Assembly: GCF_002105155.1 (NCBI RefSeq)
Contig: NW_019028990.1
Span: 427,501 to 491,500 of the forward strand
DNA: 64,000 nucleotides
Source: Lobosporangium transversale
Lineage: Eukaryota; Mortierellomycota; Mortierellomycetes; Mortierellales; Mortierellaceae
Reading direction: 5' to 3'
In this document: positions 46,826 to 58,768 of the stretch, piece by piece
Numbering within the stretch: the first letter of the stretch is position 1
Layout: every line of letters starts with the position of its first letter
Translations under genes and position numbers: made by a program
The notes under the pieces: generated by a model
What the model was told of the DNA's origin: nothing
Databases searched by the model: none
The model's input: only the letters and a program-made list of their open reading frames with translations

Positions 46826-46863
46826 CAATAGGGCAATAGGGCAATAGGGCAATAGGGCAATGG
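46826..46863. repeat. GGGCAATA-type 10-bp tandem repeat
   Basis: The unit GGGCAATAGG repeats about four times in a row, followed by an imperfect GAGGTGA/GATGA region. Confidence 0.85.
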
Positions 46864-47837
46864 GATGAAGTCTGAGTAGATAGACTAGGAAGAGATGAGG
46901 TGAGATGAGATGAACTGGGATGAATTGAGGTCAACTGAGGTGAACTCAGGTGGGTTGGGACGGGAAATACTAGAAGAATAAGAGGGTTGCTGGATGGAGT
47001 ATCAAAGGGGAAACTAATAAATAAACACATGCCAAGCAATAGTTGAGTGCGAACCAGAATATACCGATAAACATAAACTTGCAAAATGCTTTGTGAACAA
47101 CTTGCCTAAATGAAACGTCAAGAGGATCCAAGCTCTAAACACCGCTAGATCCTTTTTGCATAGCTTTCTATATTAATCCATGTTCCTGGATGCTTCAAGG
47201 CTAAAGAAAAGAGAGAGGAGCAGCGTTCCATCGTATACAAAATGTGTTTAAATGATTGACTCATTTCAACCTGAAATCAAGTGTCATTACGGCATTGCGC
47301 AAACTTGATAATTAGAAGCCGAGGCTAGTAATACTAAAATAAGACTAGTTATCGTTTGTTAATCAGACGATGGAGATATAAAAATAATAAACAACCATAC
47401 ATGTATTAAAAATGTACCTTGAAGCATGATGACAATGACCAAGAATGCCGAAGTATGAATGCTAAAAAAAAAAAAAAAAAAAAGAAAGAGAGGGATGAGG
47501 TTTTTACCATACCGCTGACCCCTCCATGTGAATCATGGCTCTCATGGCTCTCGCAATGTTCAACGCGCCTGTATTCCGAATATAGAAATAAGGAACATGG
47601 TTTGTCCAACTGGTCCTTTGCATTGCATTGTCCGACCTGCATGTTCAACTTTTTATTCCCGGGATATTCTCCCTTGCTCCTTCCGATGACGCTATTGTGC
47701 TCATTTTAAATGATTTTTTATATCCTTTAAAAAAAAAAAAAAACTTCAGTGGTTTAAATGAAAGAGCATGTTCAGCGTTGACCATTATTAAGAACATCGA
47801 CTTTTATGACTCTTCCTGTACAATTACCACGACTGCT

Positions 47838-47872
<35 letters not shown>

Positions 47873-49132
47873 TCGATATGCACACCCGCTATGATGCTGT
47901 TCGACCTTTATGACGATGATCAAAATCTTCATTAATTGCGGCTGAAAATGTTGCCGCAGGCATATATACTTTCATTGAGCTTGCGCAATAATAAATATTA
48001 TAAAGAACATACACGTTTCATTACAGAAGGCGAAGTCAAGAAGGAACAAAGTTGATTCCATCTTTGAGCCTCTCTTTGATGCCCTTTTTTACTATTTAGT
48101 GTTATTGTGACGGGCTGCGGCGGAATGAAAAAAAAAAAAAAAAAAAAAAAAAGCGCCCCTACATGTCAGGGTCAATGACAGGCTCTCTGGGTTTCCAAGT
48201 TATTCATATTCCTTATCGGTCCATTGCAAGCCCTTGCGCTTTTGTCATCGCTCATTAACACTATTTTCCAGCCTTCAGGAGATAGAGAGTGGGTGAATAA
48301 CAATGTCGGCTTTATTAACGAACTAAAGTCGCTGATGGCACATGGATAGTCTCTTTTCTGTATTCATTCACGCATTCCCATATTTTCATGGCTAAAACTT
48401 CTTTCTCCTAAAAAAAAAGGTCAATGCCCTCTTACTCCTTGATCTGTAGTGGTCACAGTCAATGCAAAATCCACCATCATTTTGAATTTTTTTCCTTTGG
48501 ATGGTCAACAGATAAGCATTCAATATGGATAAGTTTTTACGTTTGGATGCATGATTATTTCGCTCTTCTCATATCGGGTCCCTGCTCACAATAGTTTTTT
48601 GAGTGCACATGTAGACAAACTGAGTTGCCGCCAGAGAGCCATGCTCTATGAAAAAATAAATAAAACAAACCTCTATTTAGTGTAAGGATCGCCTTATTTT
48701 GGTGTTTGTTACATGCAGCAAAGCAGGGGCACAAGACATACAAGGCTATAATGGCGAATACAGTCCGCCTCTTCTCTTTTTCCATCGGTCCATCAGATCC
48801 AAACATGCAAATATGCATCTTATTTATTCATTAAATATAGACATACTATTGATTTCATTTCAAAAAGAAATATACATCTTTACTTCCTGGTATGTTGCAT
48901 CGCCTCCAGCCGATGGTTTTGAGGTCGAACGTATTTAAGTATGGAGATCTTTTTTTTTTCATTTTTTCTCTTTCATCTTTATCCTCTTTTCTTTTTCTTC
49001 ATCACTTGTCTATATCAGACGCTAATAAAGCCAGTCCTCGCTCCTTGAAACACCGCCTAAACACTTGATATTTACACCTCCACTATCTCTATCAACCCAA
49101 ATCTTTCTTTTTATATAGTTACTATACCAATC
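46864..49132. other. Intergenic desert before the arrestin-like gene
   Basis: 2.3 kb in which I see no gene. It holds A/T tracts at about 47463-47483, 47841-47870 and 48127-48152 and several short open frames that cross those tracts. The last 120 bp before 49133 are pyrimidine-rich and look like a fungal leader. Confidence 0.6.
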
Positions 49133-50698
49133 ATGGGATATTCTTTTGATATCGAACTTGATACTGAGCAGCCTTTTATCATTGAGCTCGACAATGAAGA
49201 GTACAGCACACAGACAATCAGTGGTGTCCTGTCCTTGCAACTTTCCCGTGCAGAATCATTCAAGACTGCCACGGTTGCTATTCATGGCCACAGTAAGGCG
49301 AACAAAGTCTCAATACTATAGTAAATGCTTTTCCCTCCTCGTTCGATGTCACTTGATCTTACAATATGTCATATCATTATTGGTCTTTTATTTGTATAGT
49401 CGGGGCTATGCTAAACATCGATACACCTGCACAAGGGCTTATTCGTGAGACATTAATCTCCTCAGAGGTTGATTTGGTCGCTGCAAACGACACAGATGGC
49501 CGTGGAGTGATCCGGTTAGAGGAAGGCCAACAATATATCCCTTTCCGAATTGATATTCCTCAACCTGGAAAACTACCACCGACATTAATCAACAAACTGG
49601 ATACGCCTTATATCGACTGGAAATATGAGATCCATGCCACATTACGCCGCGATTATTTCTTCTCATCGACTCGTGTTGTCAAACATGATTTGATCTTACG
49701 TCGGCCGATTGAACCAGCCTGTGATAGCAATCTGACCACATCCATGGATCGTCCTGGACAGTATCGCAGTAAATTGACTGTTCCTGGTAGAATTGTCTTG
49801 GGACAGGATCGATTGTTGGCAAAGGCTGAGATGAAGGCAAGAAACAAGGAGTTCATGATCAAGGACGTCGACTGTGCGGTCGTGCAGATTGAAGATATTG
49901 ACTATGTTACAAGGAGAGGTCATGAAGTCGAGAATGCGTAAGTTGTCTTTCTCTTTAATGTCATTTGGTCTGTTCATAGTTGTTTTTCCGCTATTGCCTC
50001 TTCTTTCAAGAAAAAAAGACGTCATCTCGTTCAGTTTGAGATGGGAATCCTGCATGAGAACAGCATAAAAATCACCCCTGTGTGTGTCTTGTCCCACATA
50101 CAAACGCTCAGGCACACAAACAAACACAGGGCTTTTTTTTTTTTCCGTTTTGTACTTTAGTCTTGTGAGCTGGGAGAAGCAAATTTTAGACTCCCAATGA
50201 CCCAAATCTGCCAAATTGGGATTGTCTCACACAGCTCTTTGTACACAATCACGTTTTTAACCTTTTTTTTATTTTTTATTTTTTATTTTTTATAGGAACG
50301 TACCTGGTGCTCATTGCACAGTCAAGTCATCCCGTCTAGTTTCATCCATTGTTTGTGTAGCAAATGAAGAGAATGATATGGATTTCGGTCGCTTTTCGCC
50401 TATTGAATTTGATCTCCGGCTCGATAATGACCAATTGATCCCAACAGAACATGGTCTAGGATGGCTCAACATTTCACATGTACTTCGTTTCACTCTCAAC
50501 TTCATGGATGTCAACCAGCCAGCCCTCATCACAGAAGTTCCTTTGTTTGTAGGCAACGAAGTCATCTCCAAGACTTGCTGTCCTGCAATCAGACCTCAAG
50601 ACTCATCTGCACGATTGATTAGTTCCTTGAAAATTGATGGGGCAGAAGATCATCACTTGCATGGATCCAAGGAATCAACGCCAGAGCCTGAGGATTAA
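49133..50698 (+). CDS. Arrestin-fold protein (arrestin N and C domain-like)
   Basis: Three exons (49133-49292, 49400-49937, 50296-50698) give 366 residues with GT-AG introns. The start FDIELDTEQPFIIELDNEEY followed by GVLSLQLSR resembles the first strands of arrestin N domains. PFRIDIPQPGKLPPTL plus WKYEIHATLRRDYFFSS is the typical "F.f.ip.....lp.s....i.Y.v.a.l.r" arrestin pattern. The last exon (VKSSRLVSSIVCVANEENDM, LRFTLNF, ITEVPLFVG) fits the C domain. Fungal alpha-arrestins adapt HECT ubiquitin ligases (Rsp5) to membrane proteins, but no PPxY motif is seen here, so that role is not supported by sequence. Homologues may be of the arrestin-like or Vps26 type. Confidence 0.75.
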
Positions 50699-51440
50699 AA
50701 AAAAAATGGATAGTGTCATTTTTTTTTTCCTAGTGTGTTTTCACATTTAAAAGTTACCCATTTCACCTTAATAAAAAGTCTTTAATATTCTTAATATGTA
50801 AAGGACTATTTATTTTATTTATCATGTCTATGGCTGGAGATGGTATGGGGGTATTGGGTCCAAGTGAAATTGTGAAGCGTCAAGCGACAGCCCCCGCTAG
50901 CCTGCTTTACTTCGGTCTAATGAGTTTGTTTCCTTCTCCAAACAGCTCAAACAGATCAAGCACTTTCCATCTTATTCGATCCGCCGTGTTTGCCCGACCT
51001 TCCTCTACTTTTCATTACTTGTACTTCACCAATAACTCCATTTAGTTTCCTTTCCTTTGGTCCATTGAGCTTTTTACTCCTCCCTCATCATCAGCAGCTC
51101 GAGTACTTCTTCTTTTTGTTGGTTCGCTACCTTGGTCTGCTATTCTCATTTCTTTGACTTCTAACACTTTTTGACCTATTGATCTTTTTTCCCCGGTTGA
51201 GTTCGAAGCTTCTCCTGTTCTGTACCAAGCCCACTCGAGATCTTCAAGGCAGGGATTTGCTCTGAGAAAAACCACATACATTTTTGAAAAAACGCCCGAT
51301 ATACTCATCAGTCCATGACATGATAAAAAAGCGATAGAAGTGGCTGGGTAACCGTGAGGTCATCTCACTTGAACCAAAGTCCCTCCTACAATATCAAACC
51401 CAAGTTCTACACCTTGTCCAAAGCAAGTAAGGGTTTAGGG
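50699..51440. other. Intergenic after the arrestin-like gene
   Basis: No supported gene. An 88-codon open frame at 51042-51308 (-) has no recognisable family. Confidence 0.5.
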
Positions 51441-51660
51441 CCCCTTTGATACTGCTTTGAGAGGACCCTGGATAGACTGAATCGGGCTTATAGAGGCTTA
51501 TAGGAAAAAAAGGAAAAGGATGTCATCAATTAAGTTTGTCAAGCGTTAAAAGGCACGAGAAACGGATCTGTCCTGGATCCACTCCCAAGGACCTGGACAG
51601 ACTTGGAGCAGTATCCATTGGCTAAGGACCATTATACCTTTGGGTGAGCTCAGATAACGT
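51441..51660 (-). pseudogene. Diverged scrap of the CRN relic's 5' part
   Basis: Blocks such as CTTTGATxCxGCTxxGAxAGGACCCTG and ATCTGTCCTGGAT...CCAAGGACCTG...CATTGGCTA recur in the same order as at 10050-10265 and in copy 2, with many differences. No reading frame is left. Confidence 0.55.
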
Positions 51661-51729
51661 GATAGGATAGACACACGAGCATGAGGCAGGCAGTAGGCCA
51701 TCGATATAGCAATGCTGTTGCTTAATCAG

Positions 51730-51895
51730 TGATCAAGCTTTTATCGATACTCGAGATTCTAGAATAAATGCGAATGATGTCTGAGGTAGCAGCAGTGCAT
51801 GGCAGAGCACTTGGTTAAGCAAGTTGAAAATTTTAATAAATTTTAACAAGCATGCTGAAAAATCGAACCAGCATGCTCGAAAAAAGGACCGAATT
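51730..51895. mobile_element. Solo hAT terminal-repeat fragment
   Basis: This piece matches about 160 bp of the right terminal repeat of the hAT element (the equivalent of 61842-61995) with scattered substitutions, including two AGCATGCT units. It runs out about 10 bp before CRN copy 2 starts. Confidence 0.82.
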
Positions 51896-52864
51896 AATCT
51901 ATAATGGATTATGCACAATCACCAACAATCCAAATCCTTATTTAAATTCACATCCATACGCATTCATTCATATTTAAATATACATATATATATATATATA
52001 TACACTCACTTACTCTTTTCTCTCTTTCACTTACTCTCTCTCTCTTTTTACAATTAGTTGGATGTATCAATTGCCAATATTCATAGCTTTGGACAGCAAG
52101 AGATAAAAAAAGAGCAAAATAAACGAGCGCACCTGTTGGATCATTGATCGCTCCGTTGTTCTTTTTCATTTTATCGTTGCCTTAAATAAACGTCTCCAAT
52201 TATATTGCATAGCCAGCCTGAGGACGAAGTTCACGTGCACATGCACGTACTCAAAGGCAAATGTGGCTTGCTCTTGCAGACACTTCTCTCTCAGGCTGGG
52301 GACCAAGCTTGACATTTTGGCTGGAGGTCTCTTTTTTTAAATTTGAAAAAGTTTCCAAGTCGAAAACACGCCGCAGGAAAGGCTCTTTTTTCTGCCATTC
52401 TCGCTGCAGAAAATGGCTTTTTTTTTTTTTCAAAGTCCAGACTAGGATATTGATTTGATCGAGAACGAACGAGGAATGAGAAAAAAGAATGGTATATTTC
52501 GCGTAAAAAGAGTCATCATGCTCTAATTAATCAATTATTTACCTTTAATTAAGATAGTGTGCTTAATAAGGTCAGAGAGATGGAAACGAGGATTGTGGAG
52601 TAGATCAAATGTTAGAATAATAAAATGTTAGAATAATAGATGGCAATGCAGATGATGGAAACAAGAGACGATTGGTAAAAATGAGGCTAGTGATTTGGGT
52701 GTGTGTGTAGGACCGTTTAAAAAGCGCCATCCGTTTGTCAAAAGGGCAAGTGGATAGTGATGGCTTCGTTCATAAAGGATGAACGATTGTAAAGGATACT
52801 CAATAGATGTGGTATTTTCATTACAGACAAAATTCCTTTCACTTGATTGACATTCGACTCTTTT

Positions 52865-53233
52865 CTTCATGCTTGAACCTCGGCGATCCTCCTGCATATG
52901 CGGTATTGATGCGAGTTTTTATGACATGCTGTCCCGCATGTTTTAAATATCTAGGTGTTGCCTTAACACTCTGATCGTTGTTGATAACGAGCTCCTAAAC
53001 TTTAAGCTTGACGTGTATGTCGCCTGGGACCATGGAACGGAGGAATGTGATATTGTCACTTTTCTCCGAGGTTTGATCGGTTTCTCTTCAAGCATGATCC
53101 AGTAAACATTATCAATCATCTCCTTGAATGATGCTTGCTTGATCGGATGCTCCTCTGATGTTACCTGGAATGGCTTGTCGGGCCCCAACACACAACTTAT
53201 GGGTGGAAAGATAGGAATAGACAATAGAAACAA
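52865..53233 (-). pseudogene. CRN nuclease-domain 3' fragment (copy 2)
   Basis: Counterpart of 7878-8250 with the same broken frame and only a few base changes. Confidence 0.72.
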
Positions 53234-53404
53234 CTTGCCACTTGCTTGAGAAAATTCTGATGCAGCTGCGGCAATCCGCTTGGTGTGGTCACTTCTCCTT
53301 GCTCAGGTTTATTGAATAGCGATATTTTAATTTATCTATTAGTGCTATATTACAAAACTGTGTCTGTGCCATTGTCATAAACAATGGCGAGTAAAAAGAA
53401 GTAA

Positions 53405-54640
53405 AAGAAGCGATCGCTACTTTTTCCTTGGTCCCTTATCCCTGCTTGACCTATTGGGCTTGTCGTCCTCCGCTTGCACTTTTTCTTTTATTTGATCCGC
53501 TGGGTTTGCTCAGCTCTTCCTTATTTTCCATAGCTGTAGCTTTATCGACAATTCACTTGATGTCCTCCTTGCCTGTGGTTCTTTGGGCTTGCTTCCTTCT
53601 CCCTCATCCCCCACAACTCGGGTCAATTCTGACTTCTTGAAGGACTCCCTTGCACTTTCAAGGAAGTTCAACAAGCTAATATTGAGTACGTCGTTTCTAT
53701 TCGTTTGTCTTTGATGGTAGGAACTTCTTTGACTTTAGCTAGCGAATAATCACCCTGTTCGTGATAAGACAACATGATAAGGCAGCGTGATAAGTAAGGC
53801 CTAAACAACAGCAACAAGGATATGCCATTCGAGCAAAAAGCCGAGAGAAGACGGTGGTGAGAGGTGTTCTTTGATGCAATTATGGCAAGTTGTATTGTGG
53901 GCATCCTTAATTCTTGACCTTATCGCCGATTTTTGACTGTACGGAACCAGGATAATATTTACCCTCCGATTCCAGTACAAAGACGATATCTGGTCCAGAT
54001 GGGTTCTCTTTTGGAAACAAAAAAGAGCGAGATTAACTTGGATTCATGTATTGAGTCTTTGTTACAGTGAGTATCCAAGAATTCGTTCATTGTTATAATT
54101 CTGGAAGATTGAAATTAACAAAGCGGGACTGAAATACTCAAAATGTGTGCCCTTTGTGCCAGACGTAGGGGAGTCATCGAGAACTTCTCGATATTCCTTG
54201 AAGCTTTGCCAGTTCTCTTAACCCAAGCAGGATCATAAATACAAAAGCCTATCCCGCAAGGAACTATGCAAATTCGTGGTAAATTCTCTGATAAACCCTC
54301 CAATCCATGAAAGAATGCTGATAATATTGGTCGCTTAGTGTCGTTGTTGTTAATACATTGGTATTTAGCCTCCCCATATCCTGCGCCTCGTTCAAAACAA
54401 CCAAAAACATAGAGTTGCTTTGATGCCGCTCCGAAAGGACCCTAATTAGATTGTCGAACCAATCTCGCAGGAGCTTGTCAAGGCAATTAAAGCAAACTCC
54501 ACCAAGTAATTCTGCTACTTTTGTGAAGAACGCTAGGAATAAATCTGTCCTGGATGGAACCGAGTTTCCTCAATGGACTTCTCCAAGGACCTGTGGACAC
54601 ACTTGCAATAGCATCCATTGGCTAGGCGTCATTCTACCTT
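53405..54640 (-). pseudogene. Decayed second CRN family member (copy 2, internally deleted)
   Basis: Counterpart of 8420-10215. A deletion joins GACGTAGGG directly to GAGTCATCGAGAAC, removing the central part, so this copy is even less complete. Confidence 0.58.
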
Positions 54641-55233
54641 CGGACAAGTAAAAAGGGTAAATTGGCCGAACATACAACTAATATGATCTCATTGGCCACA
54701 GGTTGCCATCCCGTGCACGCGCACCATGGGGCTAAAACGACATTTATGTCTTTAGAGTGGAGCTGTCATCCTAGCTCCCGGTAAACGTTTTGGCGCCCTG
54801 GATGATGATAGTTGATAGGTCTTCCGCAAGTGGCAAGCATCCAGATGACAAAGCATACGAGAAAGGATAATTTCCTATGCCAGCTGTCCTGGTGATAATA
54901 ATATGGTTTTGGGTCTCATCATCAGACTCTCACTGGGTTCTCCACAGGATTCTTCATCTCTATCCGTTTTTACAAAACTCTTTGATAATAGTATCACAAA
55001 ATCCTGCCTTTTCTTGCACACAAGATCGCACAATGATCACAGCTTTATAAAGTTCTAAATGCCCCAGTAGAAGGGAGGACGGATTAAACCGCTCTATTTA
55101 TTCGTCTAGAAGGTAAGTGGATAATGATGGCTTCATTCATAAAGGAAGAACCATTGTAAAAAACTCTCAAGGAACGGGTATAATGCTTTTTTTAAAAAAA
55201 GACAAAATTTCATCCACTTGATTGGTATTCGAT
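54641..55233. other. Intergenic within copy 2
   Basis: Counterpart of 10280-10868; no gene seen. Confidence 0.5.
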
Positions 55234-57716
55234 TTAATTCTCCAGATTCGTACCGGCTGATCCTCCTGAATATGCAGCTTCGATGTCGATTTTTATGACA
55301 CGCTGTCTTACATGTTTCAAGTATCCAGGTATTGCCTTGGCATCCTGACTATCGTTAATAACAAACTTCTGAACCTTAAAATTATCATATATGTAACCTG
55401 GTACCACAAAATAGAGGAAAATAGTATCATCACTTCCCTTCGACTTTGATCGGTCTCCCTTCGACTTTGATTGGTCTCCCTTCAAGCAGGGTCCAGTAAT
55501 ATAATCAATTATCTTCTTGAATGGTGCTTGCTTGATCGGATGCTCCTCTGATACTGTGACCTGAAATAGCTTGTTGGGTCCCCATGCAAAATCAATGCAC
55601 GGAAATTTAGAATGTTCTGGTACAAACAACTTGCCAGCTGCTTTAGTGAGCCCTGATAATTCCTTTGAAGTCCGGATAAACACCTCTTCTGGATTTGCTG
55701 GAAAATCAAGAACTCCTGTTTCACCTGACTGGAGATCCCTAAAGGGAAATCTAATATCACCACGTCGAAATAAGTGATGAGCATAGATCTCAAACAGTGG
55801 GCCTTTATCTATATCCTCTCCGCCTTTGACAAGTCTCGCCAACACATCGACCCAAGTGTTATCTTTTATTTTGTCCATAATCTGTGATTCGACCCAACGA
55901 GATGCCCACACCAGGTAGAAGTCGAGATGGTCAGAAGTGGGGACTCTATGGAGTAAACGACTAAATTCACTCGCTTCTTTTCCCCGTGCAAAGAGCCTTA
56001 GAAGATCTGCTGGTTTCTCGAGTGTTTTAATGGCATTATTGACGCGGAATAACGCAGCCTCTTTAGCACGCTCAGTATTTTTTTGATTTTTGGATAGTAC
56101 ATCGGCTGGACACTGTAAAACCTGTCTTGGCACGCCCCCAAGTAGTAAAAAAGCTCCTCCAAAAATGCTTCACTCACTACATGAAAAAACTTTACATTGG
56201 CTCTACATTCCTTAAGCTCATCCAGACTCCAGAGTGACATGTGATAGTAGCTATCTGGTGTATTTTCCTTGGTGAGTTCATCGTAATGCTCATAGAGAGT
56301 TCTTGGCGATGCTGAAAATATCGTCCTGGCTTTACCTGGTTGAGGATTTTCACCACTATCAACTAAATACCACGTTTCACGTTGGTCAAGGAAATTTTTG
56401 AAATCTACTCTCTCCCCATAACGTTGGCAAGTTGTTCCTCCGTAGGCATAACATTTGGTATTCTGCTTCTCTTGGAAAATAATAATCGGTGGATTTTCCT
56501 CATCGTGTTCGGCAAGGAGGCGGATGGCAAAATAGACCAAAAAGGCTGACTTCCCAATTCCAGGCGTTCCAGTGACAAAGAGTCGGTTCAAACGAGTTAC
56601 TTCATGAGGGGTACTTAATTCGGATGTAATATGGTCATAAAGCTCTTTATACTCATCTCTGATATAAAGATGCCTTGTTTTAGCAATAGGGAAGATACAA
56701 CCCTCAGGAGCAGTCAATATTTTGGAACCCTTGATACCACCAGAATTTCGGAGCTCGCGAGCCACGCTAATAATGCTGTAGTATATACTATCTCTTGATA
56801 ACCCCTCCTCCATGTACGAAAGCAGCTTGACCCTCTCTTTCGAGTTTAGACGCGAGATGGCAGGGCTACCATTCACTATCCCTTTCGTTACAAGCCTTGC
56901 TTCTGTAATCGCATCCATAAGAGGATCTCTACTTATACTTGGACGAGCTTTTTTAGAGGGTGACTCTGATAAAGGAGATAGAGTGATCAAAGTCAATATT
57001 TTTGATTTATTGCATATCACTCTAAAATGATCAATAACTAGATTCTCGGCCAAAAGCACTCACCAGAATCTCCATCTTGTTTTCTTTTCTGAGCTAAGTA
57101 TCAAAAGCGAATAATGAGAAAGAACGTTGAGTTATCAAGACACAAACCAAATGGTGATATTATGCACATGGCCGTTTAAGATACAAACCAAGCTTCATCA
57201 GCTGGAAATATCAACAATCAGTCCATCAAGAGCCAAGGATATACCTCGCTGTGGTGGCTTGACAAAAACATGGATAGTTTTCCTTGGAAGTTCAGAATTA
57301 AGTATCTCCCAAAGCTCCATTGACGCGGGTGCGAGAGCCTCTTTTGACTCGATTTCTGACTCGACGACGGTCTTGTCTTCGTCAGGGATGGAGACCTTGT
57401 AGAGGGTGAGCTGGTCAGCGTCAATATCCTTAAATGCATTGGCTTTCTCTGCTTTGATGGCTTGCTTGAGCATCCCGACCGATTTATCGCAGAAAATCTC
57501 TACTGGGAATGACGTTGCTTCTCCCTCGACAACGCAGTTCAGCTGCAGCAGTGGGATGGCGCGCTTTTTTCGTTGTGGGTGCTGGTTTACTCTTTTTCGT
57601 TTATTGAGTGTGGAGGCATCCTCAGGCTTATTTGCAGTCATTTTTATTTGTGCTTGGCTCTCTGTGGAATCATTTGCAGCCATGTTTTTTTGTGTTGAGC
57701 TCCTTGTGGCGACCAT
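55234..57716 (-). pseudogene. CRN effector-like gene, frameshifted twin of 10869-13349
   Basis: Exon positions correspond exactly to copy 1 (57245-57716, 57064-57093, 55234-56965), and header, Walker A and nuclease motifs are all preserved. At 56135-56139 the run of C is five long, whereas copy 1 (11770-11775) has six. That shifts the frame right after FYYLG, within the NTPase, so the nuclease domain would not be made. Outside this point both frames stay open with mostly conservative changes (for example RGLPVDDCYY against EEGLSRDSIYY). Decay must therefore be very recent, or the missing C is an assembly error. Confidence 0.82.
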
Positions 57717-58242
57717 TGAAAATTAAGATGAGTGGAACTGAGTGTGGTTGAAATGCAGGGAGAATGATGGTTAAATAGGCGAAGGTATATTCTTACTCTT
57801 TCACCCGTGGTCACGGTATGGAAACAATAATGAAAAATGTGTAAGGCAAAAAAAAAAAAAAAAAAAAGAAGGAAAGGAAAGGCAATAGATGAAGGCTTGG
57901 AATAAATAAAAGAGCAAAATTGATGGGAGCAAAACTGGGGTGAAATATGAAAAAAGTGAAAAAAAAAGGGTAAAGGAAGAGGGAGAGAGTGCAAAAATGA
58001 AGTGAAGCAAAGGAAAGAAAGGAAAGAAAGGAGCGACAATTGCAATTGATAAATTTGATCCTTTATTTTAAGGTTAGGCGATGTGTGAGAAAATATTTTT
58101 TTCAAATCAGCCACGTGCCATTTTCTGGGTCATTGTGACGTGAGAATCTTTAGTGCGCAAAGCAGAGGGTCAAGCTTGTCGAATTCCCTTAGAATTACAG
58201 TGATCTAAGCTGGAAGCGAAGCAGCAGCGATTTTTGAGAACA

Positions 58243-58370
58243 AGCACGTGCTGGTTAATTTTTTCAGCATGCTGGTTCGTTTTTTCAGCATGCTGGTTCG
58301 TTTTTCCAGCATGCTGGTTCGTTTTTCCAGCATGCTGGTTCGATATTTCAGCATACTTGTTAAAATTTAT
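58243..58370. repeat. Subterminal palindromic tandem array in the left hAT end
   Basis: Units start at 58243, 58266, 58287, 58308, 58329 and 58350. The central ones are 21 bp apart and have the form AGCATGCTGGTTCGTTTTTC, each with the palindrome AGCATGCT, often extended to CCAGCATGCTGG. The mirror array is at about 61940-62067. Such arrays are typical transposase-binding sites. Confidence 0.9.
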
Positions 58371-58673
58371 TAAAATTTTTAACTTGCTTAACCAAGTGCT
58401 CCTCCATGCACTGCTACCTCAGACATCATTCGCATTTATTTTAGAATCTCGAGCATCAATAAAAGCTTGATTACTCACAGCTACAGAATGGATAATCCTC
58501 ATTCAAACATTTGTCAGTTTTGTATATGCACATGCCTAAAAAAAGATGTCAGCCATAGTCACCCCTCATTGCCTCTTCACAAAAAAACAAAAATGGCGTG
58601 CTAACTGCAGTTGGTGGAACAGAAAGGTTTTCATGCTACACAAAACCAAACACCAATTGAATGCTACAACGTT

Positions 58674-58724
58674 GCCTTTATCTTCTTTATCTTCTTTATC
58701 TTCTTTATCTTCTTTATCTTCTTT
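58674..58724. repeat. TTTATCTTC tandem repeat upstream of the transposase
   Basis: Five or more 9-bp pyrimidine-rich units lie in the presumed leader, about 45 bp before the transposase ATG. Confidence 0.88.
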
Positions 58725-58768
58725 CCATTGTTACCCGTTTTACTTTCACACAAAATCTTTAAGAAATA

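Larger units (their letters stand above)
51905..58162. repeat. CRN segmental duplication, copy 2
   Basis: This is the same-orientation partner of 6889-13623. It lacks the 613 bp of copy 1's 9187-9799 (junction at about 54170) and has about 150 bp more at 57880-58040. Most of the rest agrees base for base, with few substitutions. It is bounded on the left by a solo hAT end and on the right, after 34 bp, by the complete hAT element. Confidence 0.95.

Noticed and set aside
16890..49132. tRNA, rRNA or other structured RNA genes
   Set aside because: I looked for A-box/B-box-like and TpsiC-like motifs in the gene-free stretches and found no convincing cloverleaf; a tRNAscan or Infernal run would be decisive.
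58243..58370. CRISPR-like look of the evenly spaced hAT subterminal repeats
   Set aside because: There are no unique spacers, the units are contiguous and palindromic, and the host is a eukaryote.
58234..58470. Open frame with FxACWFVF-type peptide repeats in both hAT ends
   Set aside because: The peptide repeat simply reflects the 21-bp palindromic DNA array; the same frame appears in both inverted ends and, shortened, in the solo end. Nothing else supports translation.
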